Of a stretch of DNA of 7,515 nt, positions 1 through 5,693 are shown one piece after another. The notes beneath the pieces were generated by a model that did not search any database, was not told the DNA's origin, and was given only the letters and a program-made list of their open reading frames with translations. The stretch's first letter is position 1; the number at the start of each line of letters is the position of its first letter. Both the position numbers and the translations under genes were made by a program. The DNA comes from Gammaproteobacteria bacterium (lineage in GTDB: Bacteria > Pseudomonadota > Gammaproteobacteria > GRL18), in contig JAGLFC010000146.1 in assembly GCA_023144715.1 (NCBI GenBank), forward strand, positions 1-7,515, given 5' to 3'.

Positions 1-99
1 ATGAATTTGAGGCTTTTTTTTGTCTTTTAAAAACTCATAAAAGTTTTTTATAAAAACTGTTAATTCTATCATCCATGATGGAATATTCTTCTCTATTTG
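1..99 (-). other. Open frame downstream of malQ; possible 5' end of a further gene
   Basis: After the malQ TAA stop the same frame stays open for 33 codons to the window edge. An ATG at 72..70 would begin a product reading MIELTVFIKNFYEFLKDKKK and onward. The nearest purine-rich stretch (AGAGAAG, 94..88) is about 15 nt upstream, too far for a convincing ribosome site. A second ATG at 76..74, in another frame, closes after 13 codons. The stretch also holds two overlapping A/T-only-like stems (29-48 and 42-58). It could be the start of a next operon gene, a weak terminator region, or chance. I do not recognise the peptide. Confidence 0.2.
42..58 (-). terminator. Weak A/T-rich stem-loop after malQ
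   Basis: AGTTTTT (42-48) and AAAAACT (52-58) pair as a 7-bp stem with a 3-nt loop, about 42 nt beyond the malQ stop. On the minus strand it is followed by a T-rich but interrupted stretch. A competing stem uses 29-35 with 42-48. The stem has one G-C pair only, so termination here is a weak inference. Confidence 0.2.
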
Positions 100-1659
100 T
101 TAATTAAGACGACCATATAGTTCATTCATTTGTCGAGCATGTATTCTATGCTCTTCAGTCAATTGCTCCCATGAAAAACGCCATTGCCAATTTCCTTCTG
201 TGGTGCCTGGTGTATTCATACGTTGACCAATACCCGCATCAATTAAATCTTGCATAGGTAAAATAGCTAATTTAGCGACTGATGCCAGTGTTGCATTATT
301 TAATACTTTATTTAATGGCTCATAAGGAAAATTAAAATATTGTTGTAAATAATGTTTTTCTTTATCATTAAGTGTTTCCAGCCATGAAAGAGTTGTATCA
401 TTATCGTGGGTACCTGTATAAACGACGCCATTAATTTGATGGTTATGCGGTAAATAAGGATTGGAGCTTTCTCCTGAAAAAGCAAATTGTAAAATTTTCA
501 TTCCAGGTAAATTAAATGATTCACGTAATTGATTTACTTCATCGGTAATAATTCCTAAATCTTCTGCCACTAACGAAAGCTCAGGATAAGTATTATACAA
601 AGTGGTTAATAATTTCATACCTGGAGATTTTACCCATTGACCATTGATTGCAGTCTCTTCAGTAGCAGGAATTTCCCAGCTGGATTCCAATCCTCTAAAA
701 TGATCAATACGCACTAAATCAAATAATAATTGTTGTGTTTGAATACGCTCAACCCACCAACTAAATTTTGATTTTTCAATAGCATCCCATTGATAATGTG
801 GATTTCCCCAACGTTGTCCTGTCGCAGAAAAATAATCAGGTGGTACACCTGCAACGACTTCTGAAGCACCTTCTTTATTCAATTTGAAAAAATTTCTATG
901 TGCCCATACATCGGCACTATCATGAGCGACAAATATGGGTAAATCACCAAACAAATAAATGCCTCGTTCATTCGCATAGGTTTTAAGTGCTAACCATTGA
1001 CTAAAAAATAAAAATTGTTCAAATTGATAATAAAAAATATCATATCTCAGTTCTTTTCTGACCTTGTCCAAATCTTTAATGTTACGATTTTTAAATTTAT
1101 CAGGCCAATCAAACCAACTTTGTTGCTGATATTTCTTCTTTAAAGCACAATAAAGTGCATAATCATCCAACCAAAATGCTTGATCGTTGATAAATTTTTG
1201 AAAAGCAAGACATTGTTCTTGATCGACTGTTGATTTATCACAAGTGGCAAGACCGCACTCTTTACAGTCTCCTTTGTTATTACATAAACAAGCATCAAAT
1301 AATTTACGAAAATTATTAAAGGCAATAGTAATACATTTTGAACGACCAAAAATATCATTAATACAATTATGCAAGTCGTGTTCTTCTAACCAATTTCTAT
1401 CCACTAACCATTGTAAATCAATCAATAGTGGGTTTCCTGCATGTACAGACAATGATTGATACGGCGAACCATCACCATGAGTGGGTCCTAAAGGAAGTGT
1501 TTGCCAGATGGTATAGCCTGCTTGTTTAAGAAAATCAACAAAACGATAGGCATCGGCACCAATAACACCATTACCATAATTACCTGGTAGTGATGTTATA
1601 TGTAATAAAACACCAGAACGGCGTTTATCCAAAGGAATAGCATTATTATAAGTGGTCAT
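100..1659 (-). CDS. malQ: 4-alpha-glucanotransferase (amylomaltase / D-enzyme, GH77)
   Basis: Cytoplasmic enzyme that transfers alpha-1,4-glucan segments between maltodextrins, releasing glucose; it recycles short chains from glycogen breakdown. At 519 aa it has the length of the compact DPE1 form, not the roughly 690-aa E. coli MalQ. Visible GH77 signatures are the N-terminal RRSGVLLHITSLPG (14-26), GDLPIFVAHDSADVWAH (238-254), GVPPDYFSATGQRWGNP (271-287), VRIDHFRG with probable nucleophile Asp319, VAEDLG with probable acid/base Glu366, GTHDN with Asp419, and MNTPGT (481-486). The C-terminus NELYGRLN is a normal family end. An unusual insertion at about 124-150 carries Cys124, 126, 132, 135, 140 and 150. 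The ATG overlaps the upstream GH57 stop by one base (TAATG), and the GGGAAAG inside the GH57 3' end serves as ribosome site. This supports translational coupling. Family assignment is secure; the role of the Cys cluster is unknown. Confidence 0.96.
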   Translation of the reverse strand: MTTYNNAIPLDKRRSGVLLHITSLPGNYGNGVIGADAYRFVDFLKQAGYTIWQTLPLGPTHGDGSPYQSLSVHAGNPLLIDLQWLVDRNWLEEHDLHNCINDIFGRSKCITIAFNNFRKLFDACLCNNKGDCKECGLATCDKSTVDQEQCLAFQKFINDQAFWLDDYALYCALKKKYQQQSWFDWPDKFKNRNIKDLDKVRKELRYDIFYYQFEQFLFFSQWLALKTYANERGIYLFGDLPIFVAHDSADVWAHRNFFKLNKEGASEVVAGVPPDYFSATGQRWGNPHYQWDAIEKSKFSWWVERIQTQQLLFDLVRIDHFRGLESSWEIPATEETAINGQWVKSPGMKLLTTLYNTYPELSLVAEDLGIITDEVNQLRESFNLPGMKILQFAFSGESSNPYLPHNHQINGVVYTGTHDNDTTLSWLETLNDKEKHYLQQYFNFPYEPLNKVLNNATLASVAKLAILPMQDLIDAGIGQRMNTPGTTEGNWQWRFSWEQLTEEHRIHARQMNELYGRLN

Positions 1660-3404
1660 TATTCTTTCCCTGGTCTCATTGTTCCACCACCAGCAGGAGC
1701 ACCACTTCCTTGTGTAAATACCTGAGTCAAATAGCTTGGGGGTAAAACACCTAAATATTGGTATAGTATGGATAAATTTAAACGAAATAATGATTCAAAA
1801 CTACTCACAGAATCAGCAGGATTATAATCACCAAACCACCAAAACCAATCAGAACCTTCACAAACAGCAAGTTGTTGCTCTGCTTTTGCCAATTCACCTG
1901 CGTCTAAAACACCACTGGAGACAATATAATCAAAGCGTTCTTTGGCTTCAATCAGCATATCCCAGCCACGATTTTTGGCATTATCACCAATCCAAGTAGA
2001 CAGTGAACCATATACCCAACTGCCCGCTACAATAGAAGGCAAGCGTGTGGGTGGAATTTTTTCTTGTAAAGCATCTGAAAAGGTACTTAATTCAATATTA
2101 GGGTGTTCTGCTAATCGCTTATAAAGAGCGGTCAAGAAATAATAACCATTTTCAGGATAATGTTCCCAAGCATTTTCACCATCAAGAATAATAGAGACAA
2201 CACGACCTTTTTGCTCATCTCTATAATTATAGATAGTTTCGAGATGTTCAACTAAATTGCCAACAGCATCATCAGCATGCCATTTTGAATAGGTAAAACC
2301 AATCAGATCAGATAAACCATCATCACGGAAAAAACAGCGTACTTTATCATGTTTTGATGGGTTAGCTGTCTCGTCATTTTCTTTATCAACTACATAAGCA
2401 CGATGCACACCTACATTGTTATAAATTTCATCGGTCATGCCTTCTTTATTAAGGCTGTTATCCAGAACACTGCCTCCTGTGGCAACCCATTTAAAATCAT
2501 ATTCTTCTAAAATATCTAATGTGGCATCACTGACAGCCCCTTCAGATGGCCAACAACCTATTGGCTTAAAACCAAAGTGATTTTTAAAAATATCCAATCC
2601 TTTTTGAATATGCCAATGAACACGTTCTTCACCACCTGGATAATTGGTTTTTTCTGGCAGAGGAACATTTGGCATTGCTTCTCTTGCAGAGTTAATATCC
2701 AATAGAAGAGGTATAATAGGATGAGCATAAGGTGTCACTGAGAGTTCAATTTGTCCTGACTGTGCTAAAGTTTTATAACGATCAATAATGGTATTATGAA
2801 TTTCACCAATGACTTCTAATAATAAATAACGATCATTAATCGTATAATCACTTTCCTTCATAATGAGTCGATTAATACGGCGATCATCACGCTTTACAGT
2901 TTCACCAATCCATGCCAAATGATGCCATGTGAGCAAATCAAATAAGTATTGTTCTTTTAAATAAAAGACGGTATCAGGATTATCAATAAACCACTGAGAC
3001 ATATTGGCAAGCTTTTGATAAGCAGGAAAACGATTTACTAAACGTTCACGATTTGCTCTAAGGCAATCTTGAATAATTTGTAATCTTAATGGTGGACTTG
3101 AGGGCAGTTTATCACACGTTAAACTGGCTAATAATGGATCGCGTAATGCCGTATTGTGCTGTAAAAAATCTTTGATTTGAAACTTATAATCTTCAATCTG
3201 TTCCAATAGTGTGGGTGTAAAATTGACCACAGCTCTAGCACCAGGAATTTTTTCCAAGTGATCAACCATATCAACATAATCTTTAATAACGTGTAAATAA
3301 GTCCATGGTAATTGGTACTCATCTTTTCTTAAATCACGGTATTCTGGTTGGTGCATGTGCCAACAAATTACCACTTTTAGCTGATCTTGATTTTCAGAAG
3401 TCAT
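1659..3404 (-). CDS. GH57 family glycoside hydrolase (alpha-amylase / amylopullulanase-type or glucanotransferase)
   Basis: A 581-aa enzyme without signal peptide, hence probably cytoplasmic, acting on alpha-glucans. GH57 conserved regions are visible in order: region 1 HMHQPEY (16-22); region 2 ELSVTPYAHPIIPLL (220-234); region 3 GCWPSEGAVSD (283-293), where Glu288 fits the catalytic nucleophile; region 4 ILDGENAWE (406-414), where Asp408 fits the acid/base. The C-terminal part has GSWVYGSLSTWIGD (461-474), KNRGWDML and EGSDWFWWFGD (516-526), typical of the amylase/amylopullulanase-like subgroup rather than GH57 branching enzymes. Exact specificity (hydrolysis or chain transfer) cannot be read from sequence. 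The last 16 or so residues are a Gly/Ala/Pro-rich tail whose codons supply the malQ ribosome site. The chosen ATG has AAGGGG five nt upstream (3415..3410). Placement between glgC and malQ points to glycogen/maltodextrin metabolism. Confidence 0.93.
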   Translation of the reverse strand: MTSENQDQLKVVICWHMHQPEYRDLRKDEYQLPWTYLHVIKDYVDMVDHLEKIPGARAVVNFTPTLLEQIEDYKFQIKDFLQHNTALRDPLLASLTCDKLPSSPPLRLQIIQDCLRANRERLVNRFPAYQKLANMSQWFIDNPDTVFYLKEQYLFDLLTWHHLAWIGETVKRDDRRINRLIMKESDYTINDRYLLLEVIGEIHNTIIDRYKTLAQSGQIELSVTPYAHPIIPLLLDINSAREAMPNVPLPEKTNYPGGEERVHWHIQKGLDIFKNHFGFKPIGCWPSEGAVSDATLDILEEYDFKWVATGGSVLDNSLNKEGMTDEIYNNVGVHRAYVVDKENDETANPSKHDKVRCFFRDDGLSDLIGFTYSKWHADDAVGNLVEHLETIYNYRDEQKGRVVSIILDGENAWEHYPENGYYFLTALYKRLAEHPNIELSTFSDALQEKIPPTRLPSIVAGSWVYGSLSTWIGDNAKNRGWDMLIEAKERFDYIVSSGVLDAGELAKAEQQLAVCEGSDWFWWFGDYNPADSVSSFESLFRLNLSILYQYLGVLPPSYLTQVFTQGSGAPAGGGTMRPGKE

Positions 3405-3409
3405 TTTTT

Positions 3410-3431
3410 CCCCTTGAATGATTGCCTCCTC
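3410..3431 (-). promoter_or_regulatory. Tandem Shine-Dalgarno sequences before the GH57 gene
   Basis: Two ribosome-binding-like motifs precede the GH57 gene. AAGGGG (3415..3410) lies 5 nt before the ATG and decides that start. A better consensus, GAGGAGG (3431..3425), lies 20 nt before the ATG, too far to serve it. The frame is open upstream, and the stronger motif is well spaced only to non-canonical ATC/ATT codons at 3422..3417. It may act as a standby site or support a rare alternative start. Confidence 0.5.
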
Positions 3432-3493
3432 TGTTAAGAACGTTCACGAACTTTTATCATTGGTATTGAGCAACAGTCATAGTGTTAGATGGA

Positions 3494-3520
3494 ACCCCTT
3501 TTTAGTGAAAAAAAAGGGGT
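3494..3520 (-). other. Intercistronic stem-loop between glgC and the GH57 gene
   Basis: ACCCCTTTTT (3494-3503) and AAAAAGGGGT (3511-3520) form a perfect 10-bp stem with a 7-nt loop, 24 nt after the glgC stop. Neither strand has a T-run immediately after the hairpin, so it does not look like a standard intrinsic terminator. In the operon transcript it could protect the 3' end of glgC mRNA, mark a processing site, or partly attenuate transcription into GH57-malQ. The structure is seen directly; the function is inferred. Confidence 0.55.
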
Positions 3521-3543
3521 CGTATAAAGTGTTAAATATAAAA

Positions 3544-4812
3544 TTATCTCAGTGTATGTCTTTTGTCTCCAATCATATCTGGAGTAATGAGTATAATACC
3601 ATTTTCTGTGACTCTAAAACGTTCCTTGTCATCCTCAATATTCACACCAATATTAGTGCCATCAGGTATTTGTGTACCCTTATCAATGACAGCATTTTGA
3701 ATATGACAATTTTGTCCAATTTCCACTTCAGGCAGTAAGACAGAATCTTTTATTGTAGAATAAGAATTTACTCGCACATTAGAAAATAATAAAGAATGAA
3801 TCACCTTAGAACCTGAAATAATACAGCCTCCTGATACCATTGAATCGACTGCCATACCTCGACGAGTATCATCATTAAACACAAATTTTGCAGGAGGCAA
3901 TTGTTCTTGATGTGTCCATATCGGCCAAATATCATCATAGAGATTTAACTCAGGTGATACACCAATTAATTCTTGGTTTGCCTTCCAAAATGCGTCAATG
4001 GTACCCACATCACGCCAATAAGTTTGGCTTTGTTCTTTTTTATTATTAAATGAATAAGCATAGGCACGATATTTATCAACCACATGAGGAATAATATCTT
4101 TACCAAAATCACGACTAGAATTAGGAGCATCTGCATCTTTGATCAATTGCTCAAATAAGAAATCACGATTAAAAATATAGATGCCCATAGAAGCCATTGC
4201 AACCTTTGTATTACCAGGTATATGCTTGGGGTGTTCAGGTTTCTCAGCAAATTCAACCACTCGATTGTCTTCATTAATTGCCATAACACCAAATGCTTTT
4301 GCTTCTTCAAGTGGCACTTCAAAGCAACCCACTGTTAAATCGGCTTTATTCTCTACATGTTTGGCTAACATCACACCATAATCCATTTTATAAATATGAT
4401 CACCTGCCAGTACCAGTACATATTCAGGATCATGAGCACGAATAATATCTAAATTTTGATAGAGTGCATCGGCTGTGCCTAAATACCAATTATCTTTAAC
4501 ACGTTGCTGTGCAGGTAATAACTCAACAAACTCGCCAAAATCACCCCGAAAATGTCCCCAACCTTGTTGTATATGTCGAATCAGTGAATGAGATTTGTAT
4601 TGTGTAGCAACGGCGATACGACGAATACCTGAATTGACACAATTTGATAAAGGAAAGTCAATAATACGAAATTTACCACCAAAAGGAACGGCTGGTTTGG
4701 CACGCCAAGCGGTTAATTCTTTGAGTCGAGACCCCTGTCCTCCTGCTAAAATAATGGCGAGAGTGTCACGGGTAATCTTGCTCACATAACGGTGACTATT
4801 TTTATTTGACAT
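3544..4812 (-). CDS. glgC: Glucose-1-phosphate adenylyltransferase (ADP-glucose pyrophosphorylase)
   Basis: Catalyses glucose-1-phosphate + ATP to ADP-glucose + PPi, the committed step of bacterial glycogen synthesis, in the cytoplasm. At 422 aa it is close to the E. coli GlgC length (431 aa). Motifs: nucleotidyltransferase loop LAGGQGSRL (22-30); RAKPAV then FGGKFRIIDFPLSNCVNSGI (44-63); GTADAL (112-117); LAGDHIYKMDY with Asp138, equivalent to catalytic Asp142 of E. coli; FAEKP with Lys191, equivalent to the glucose-1-phosphate lysine; SMGIYIF (208-214); RDFGKDIIP (234-242); YWRDVGTIDAFW (265-276). The C-terminal part (about 325-390) has the repeating pattern of a left-handed beta-helix. Trp36 sits where E. 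coli has Lys39, a residue tied to fructose-1,6-bisphosphate activation, so allosteric control may differ. The ATG has AAGGAG 7 nt upstream. It is the first gene of the leftward glycogen operon, with its own likely promoter. Confidence 0.97.
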   Translation of the reverse strand: MSNKNSHRYVSKITRDTLAIILAGGQGSRLKELTAWRAKPAVPFGGKFRIIDFPLSNCVNSGIRRIAVATQYKSHSLIRHIQQGWGHFRGDFGEFVELLPAQQRVKDNWYLGTADALYQNLDIIRAHDPEYVLVLAGDHIYKMDYGVMLAKHVENKADLTVGCFEVPLEEAKAFGVMAINEDNRVVEFAEKPEHPKHIPGNTKVAMASMGIYIFNRDFLFEQLIKDADAPNSSRDFGKDIIPHVVDKYRAYAYSFNNKKEQSQTYWRDVGTIDAFWKANQELIGVSPELNLYDDIWPIWTHQEQLPPAKFVFNDDTRRGMAVDSMVSGGCIISGSKVIHSLLFSNVRVNSYSTIKDSVLLPEVEIGQNCHIQNAVIDKGTQIPDGTNIGVNIEDDKERFRVTENGIILITPDMIGDKRHTLR

Positions 4813-4871
4813 TATAGAACTCCTTAAAGAAACTCAAATTTAGATAAAATATTATTCAGCTTAAATTTTTA

Positions 4872-4905
4872 TTGGCTCAGTATATCATGAAGTGAACTAT
4901 GACAA
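4872..4905 (-). promoter_or_regulatory. Predicted extended -10 promoter for the glgC-GH57-malQ operon
   Basis: On the minus strand a TGnTATACT extended -10 (TG 4887-4886, hexamer 4884..4879) has TTGTCA (4905..4900) upstream with a 15-bp spacer. The short spacer is tolerable with an extended -10. Predicted start near 4872 gives a leader of about 60 nt. That leader contains a weak AAATTTA/TAAATTT inverted repeat (4836-4842 with 4862-4868). The only GGA in the leader is in the ribosome site, so a multi-site CsrA arrangement as known for E. coli glgC is not evident. Confidence 0.5.
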
Positions 4906-4918
4906 ACTGAATTCAGGT

Positions 4919-4934
4919 TGATAATTGATTATCA
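4919..4934. promoter_or_regulatory. Inverted repeat upstream of the glgC promoter, possible operator
   Basis: TGATAAT (4919-4925) and ATTATCA (4928-4934) are exact inverted 7-mers separated by TG. The site sits 13 bp upstream of the predicted glgC -35 box. The half-site matches the TGATAAT of the Fur 7-1-7 motif, but the spacer is 2 nt rather than 1. A Fur-like or other dimeric regulator is possible; no regulator can be named securely. Confidence 0.35.
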
Positions 4935-5022
4935 TCAAGTGAAACATTCACCAGAAATTACACAATAGTCAATTAGGTAAAATTCAAAGGGTAAACAACG
5001 GTATTATTGCCAAAACCCTGAG

Positions 5023-5038
5023 TGTACTACACAGTACA
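5023..5038. repeat. Short inverted repeat TGTACT-ACAC-AGTACA
   Basis: An exact 6-bp inverted repeat with a 4-nt centre in the divergent intergenic region; an overlapping GTGTA-C-TACAC palindrome covers 5022-5032. It could be an operator for the rightward genes or a small RNA hairpin. There is no match that I would trust to a named regulator. Confidence 0.35.
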
Positions 5039-5123
5039 TTTATGTTGAATTATATGATATGGCAAGTGTATTAATAGTGAATTAGGAAAAGCAATGAAGG
5101 TGGAGATTAATACAGATAAAGTC

Positions 5124-5151
5124 TGGACAGCTTCAATACCATCTGTATAAT
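5124..5151 (+). promoter_or_regulatory. Predicted sigma-70 promoter for the lipoprotein gene
   Basis: A consensus -10 TATAAT (5146-5151) is preceded, after a 16-bp spacer, by TGGACA (5124-5129), one mismatch from TTGACA. Transcription would start near 5158, so the mRNA would begin almost directly with the stem-loop at 5160-5183. This is the best-looking sigma-70 promoter in the window. Confidence 0.6.
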
Positions 5152-5159
5152 TATTTATT

Positions 5160-5189
5160 TAGAATAGGAATAAACCTGTTCTATTTTTT
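5160..5189 (+). terminator. Stem-loop followed by T-run at the predicted 5' end of the lipoprotein mRNA
   Basis: TAGAATAGG (5160-5168) pairs with CCTGTTCTA (5175-5183), nine pairs with one G-U, around a 6-nt loop AATAAA. TTTTTT (5184-5189) follows. The layout is that of a weak intrinsic terminator. It lies between the predicted promoter and the TTG start, so it may be a 5' mRNA-stabilising hairpin, an attenuator, or the terminator of a short RNA initiated further upstream. Confidence 0.45.
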
Positions 5190-5212
5190 ATATTTAAAAA
5201 AGGAGATTGAGT

Positions 5213-5623
5213 TTGAATAAAGTTAAGATGATATTATCAATTTTTGCCCTTGGTGGAATAGTCACATTAACAGGGTGTACTTCTGAAGCTGACCTTTTGC
5301 GTCAACAAGGTCAGCCTATTGCCTATGTGGATGGTTTTGACGATGGTTGCCATAGTGGTAAAAAGGCAGGAGGGAGTCTGTTTGATCAGTTTCGTAAAGA
5401 TGTTCGTCGTTTTGAAGGCAATCATGAATACGCTTCAGGTTGGTCTGATGGTTTTAGACAATGTGAAACACAGCAAGAATCTATAAAACGCCAAACCAGA
5501 ATGAATATGCAATATCAACAATATTCTGAACAAAGACGACATAATCAGGTAATGGAATCAGAACACTTTAATGATGATTTACTGAACGGTATTGATACCA
5601 GAGGTTTGGAAAATTTAAAATAA
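5213..5623 (+). CDS. Small outer-membrane-type lipoprotein with duplicated YxxG[FW]xDG motif
   Basis: I recognise no named family. The TTG at 5213 is the chosen start because AAGGAG (5200-5205) lies 7 nt upstream; the TTG at 5207 is too close to it and the ATG at 5228 too far. The 136-aa product has a lipoprotein signal: basic N-terminus MNKVK, hydrophobic core, and lipobox LTGC with the lipidated Cys22. Thr at +2 argues for outer-membrane sorting. The mature part contains YVDGFDDGC (38-46) and YASGWSDGF (73-81), a repeated motif about 35 residues apart. Cys46 and Cys84 could form a disulfide in the periplasm. The C-terminal 50 residues are Gln/Arg/Asn-rich and probably helical. It has its own strong promoter and precedes the beta-barrel gene by 70 nt on the same strand, so an envelope role is likely. 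Specific function is unknown. Confidence 0.85.
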   Translation: MNKVKMILSIFALGGIVTLTGCTSEADLLRQQGQPIAYVDGFDDGCHSGKKAGGSLFDQFRKDVRRFEGNHEYASGWSDGFRQCETQQESIKRQTRMNMQYQQYSEQRRHNQVMESEHFNDDLLNGIDTRGLENLK

Positions 5624-5636
5624 AGTTTTTAGCGAA

Positions 5637-5674
5637 TTTAATACTTTTAGTTTTTTATGACTCAAAGTATTAAA
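5637..5674 (+). other. Long intercistronic stem-loop between lipoprotein and beta-barrel genes
   Basis: TTTAATACTTT (5637-5647) and AAAGTATTAAA (5664-5674) form an exact 11-bp stem. The 16-nt loop can add a short AGT/ACT pairing. It begins 14 nt after the lipoprotein stop and ends about 9 nt before the next ribosome site (AAGGAA, 5683-5688). No T-run follows on either strand, so it is more likely an mRNA-stability or attenuation element than a clean terminator. Confidence 0.5.
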
Positions 5675-5693
5675 CCTTTCATAAGGAATTATT

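Larger units (their letters stand above)
4813..5212. other. Divergent intergenic region between glgC and the lipoprotein gene
   Basis: About 400 bp without a long reading frame. From left to right it holds the glgC ribosome site and leader (4813-4872), the predicted glgC promoter (4872-4905), a TGATAAT-TG-ATTATCA inverted repeat (4919-4934), a TGTACT-ACAC-AGTACA inverted repeat (5023-5038), and a weak possible rightward promoter (TTGAAT 5045-5050, TATTAA 5069-5074). It then holds an 18-codon ORF with a ribosome site (5094-5150), a strong rightward sigma-70-like promoter (5124-5151), a stem-loop with T-run (5160-5189), and the ribosome site AAGGAG (5200-5205). The sites are listed separately where they can be supported. 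Confidence 0.7.

Noticed and set aside
1659..3404. GH57 glycogen-branching enzyme
   Set aside because: The catalytic regions read WPSEG and ILDGENAWE, as in the amylase/amylopullulanase-like group, not the branching-enzyme type of GH57.
3494..3520. Intrinsic terminator of glgC
   Set aside because: Strong stem, but no T-run follows on the minus strand, and the downstream genes appear to belong to the same operon.
3418..3738. Plus-strand open frame of 106 codons across the glgC 3' end and the glgC-GH57 gap
   Set aside because: It is mostly antisense to the well-supported glgC C-terminus, has no ribosome site, and its product has no recognisable pattern.
4181..4381. Plus-strand open frame inside glgC
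   Set aside because: Fully antisense to conserved GlgC sequence (including FAEKP and the following region); a shadow frame.
5023..5038. LexA-type operator
   Set aside because: The CTG-N10-CAG arrangement of the LexA box is not present; only a generic inverted repeat remains.
5207..5212. TTG at 5207 as the lipoprotein start
   Set aside because: Only 1 nt separates it from the GGAG motif; TTG 5213 has a 7-nt spacing and still keeps the signal peptide.
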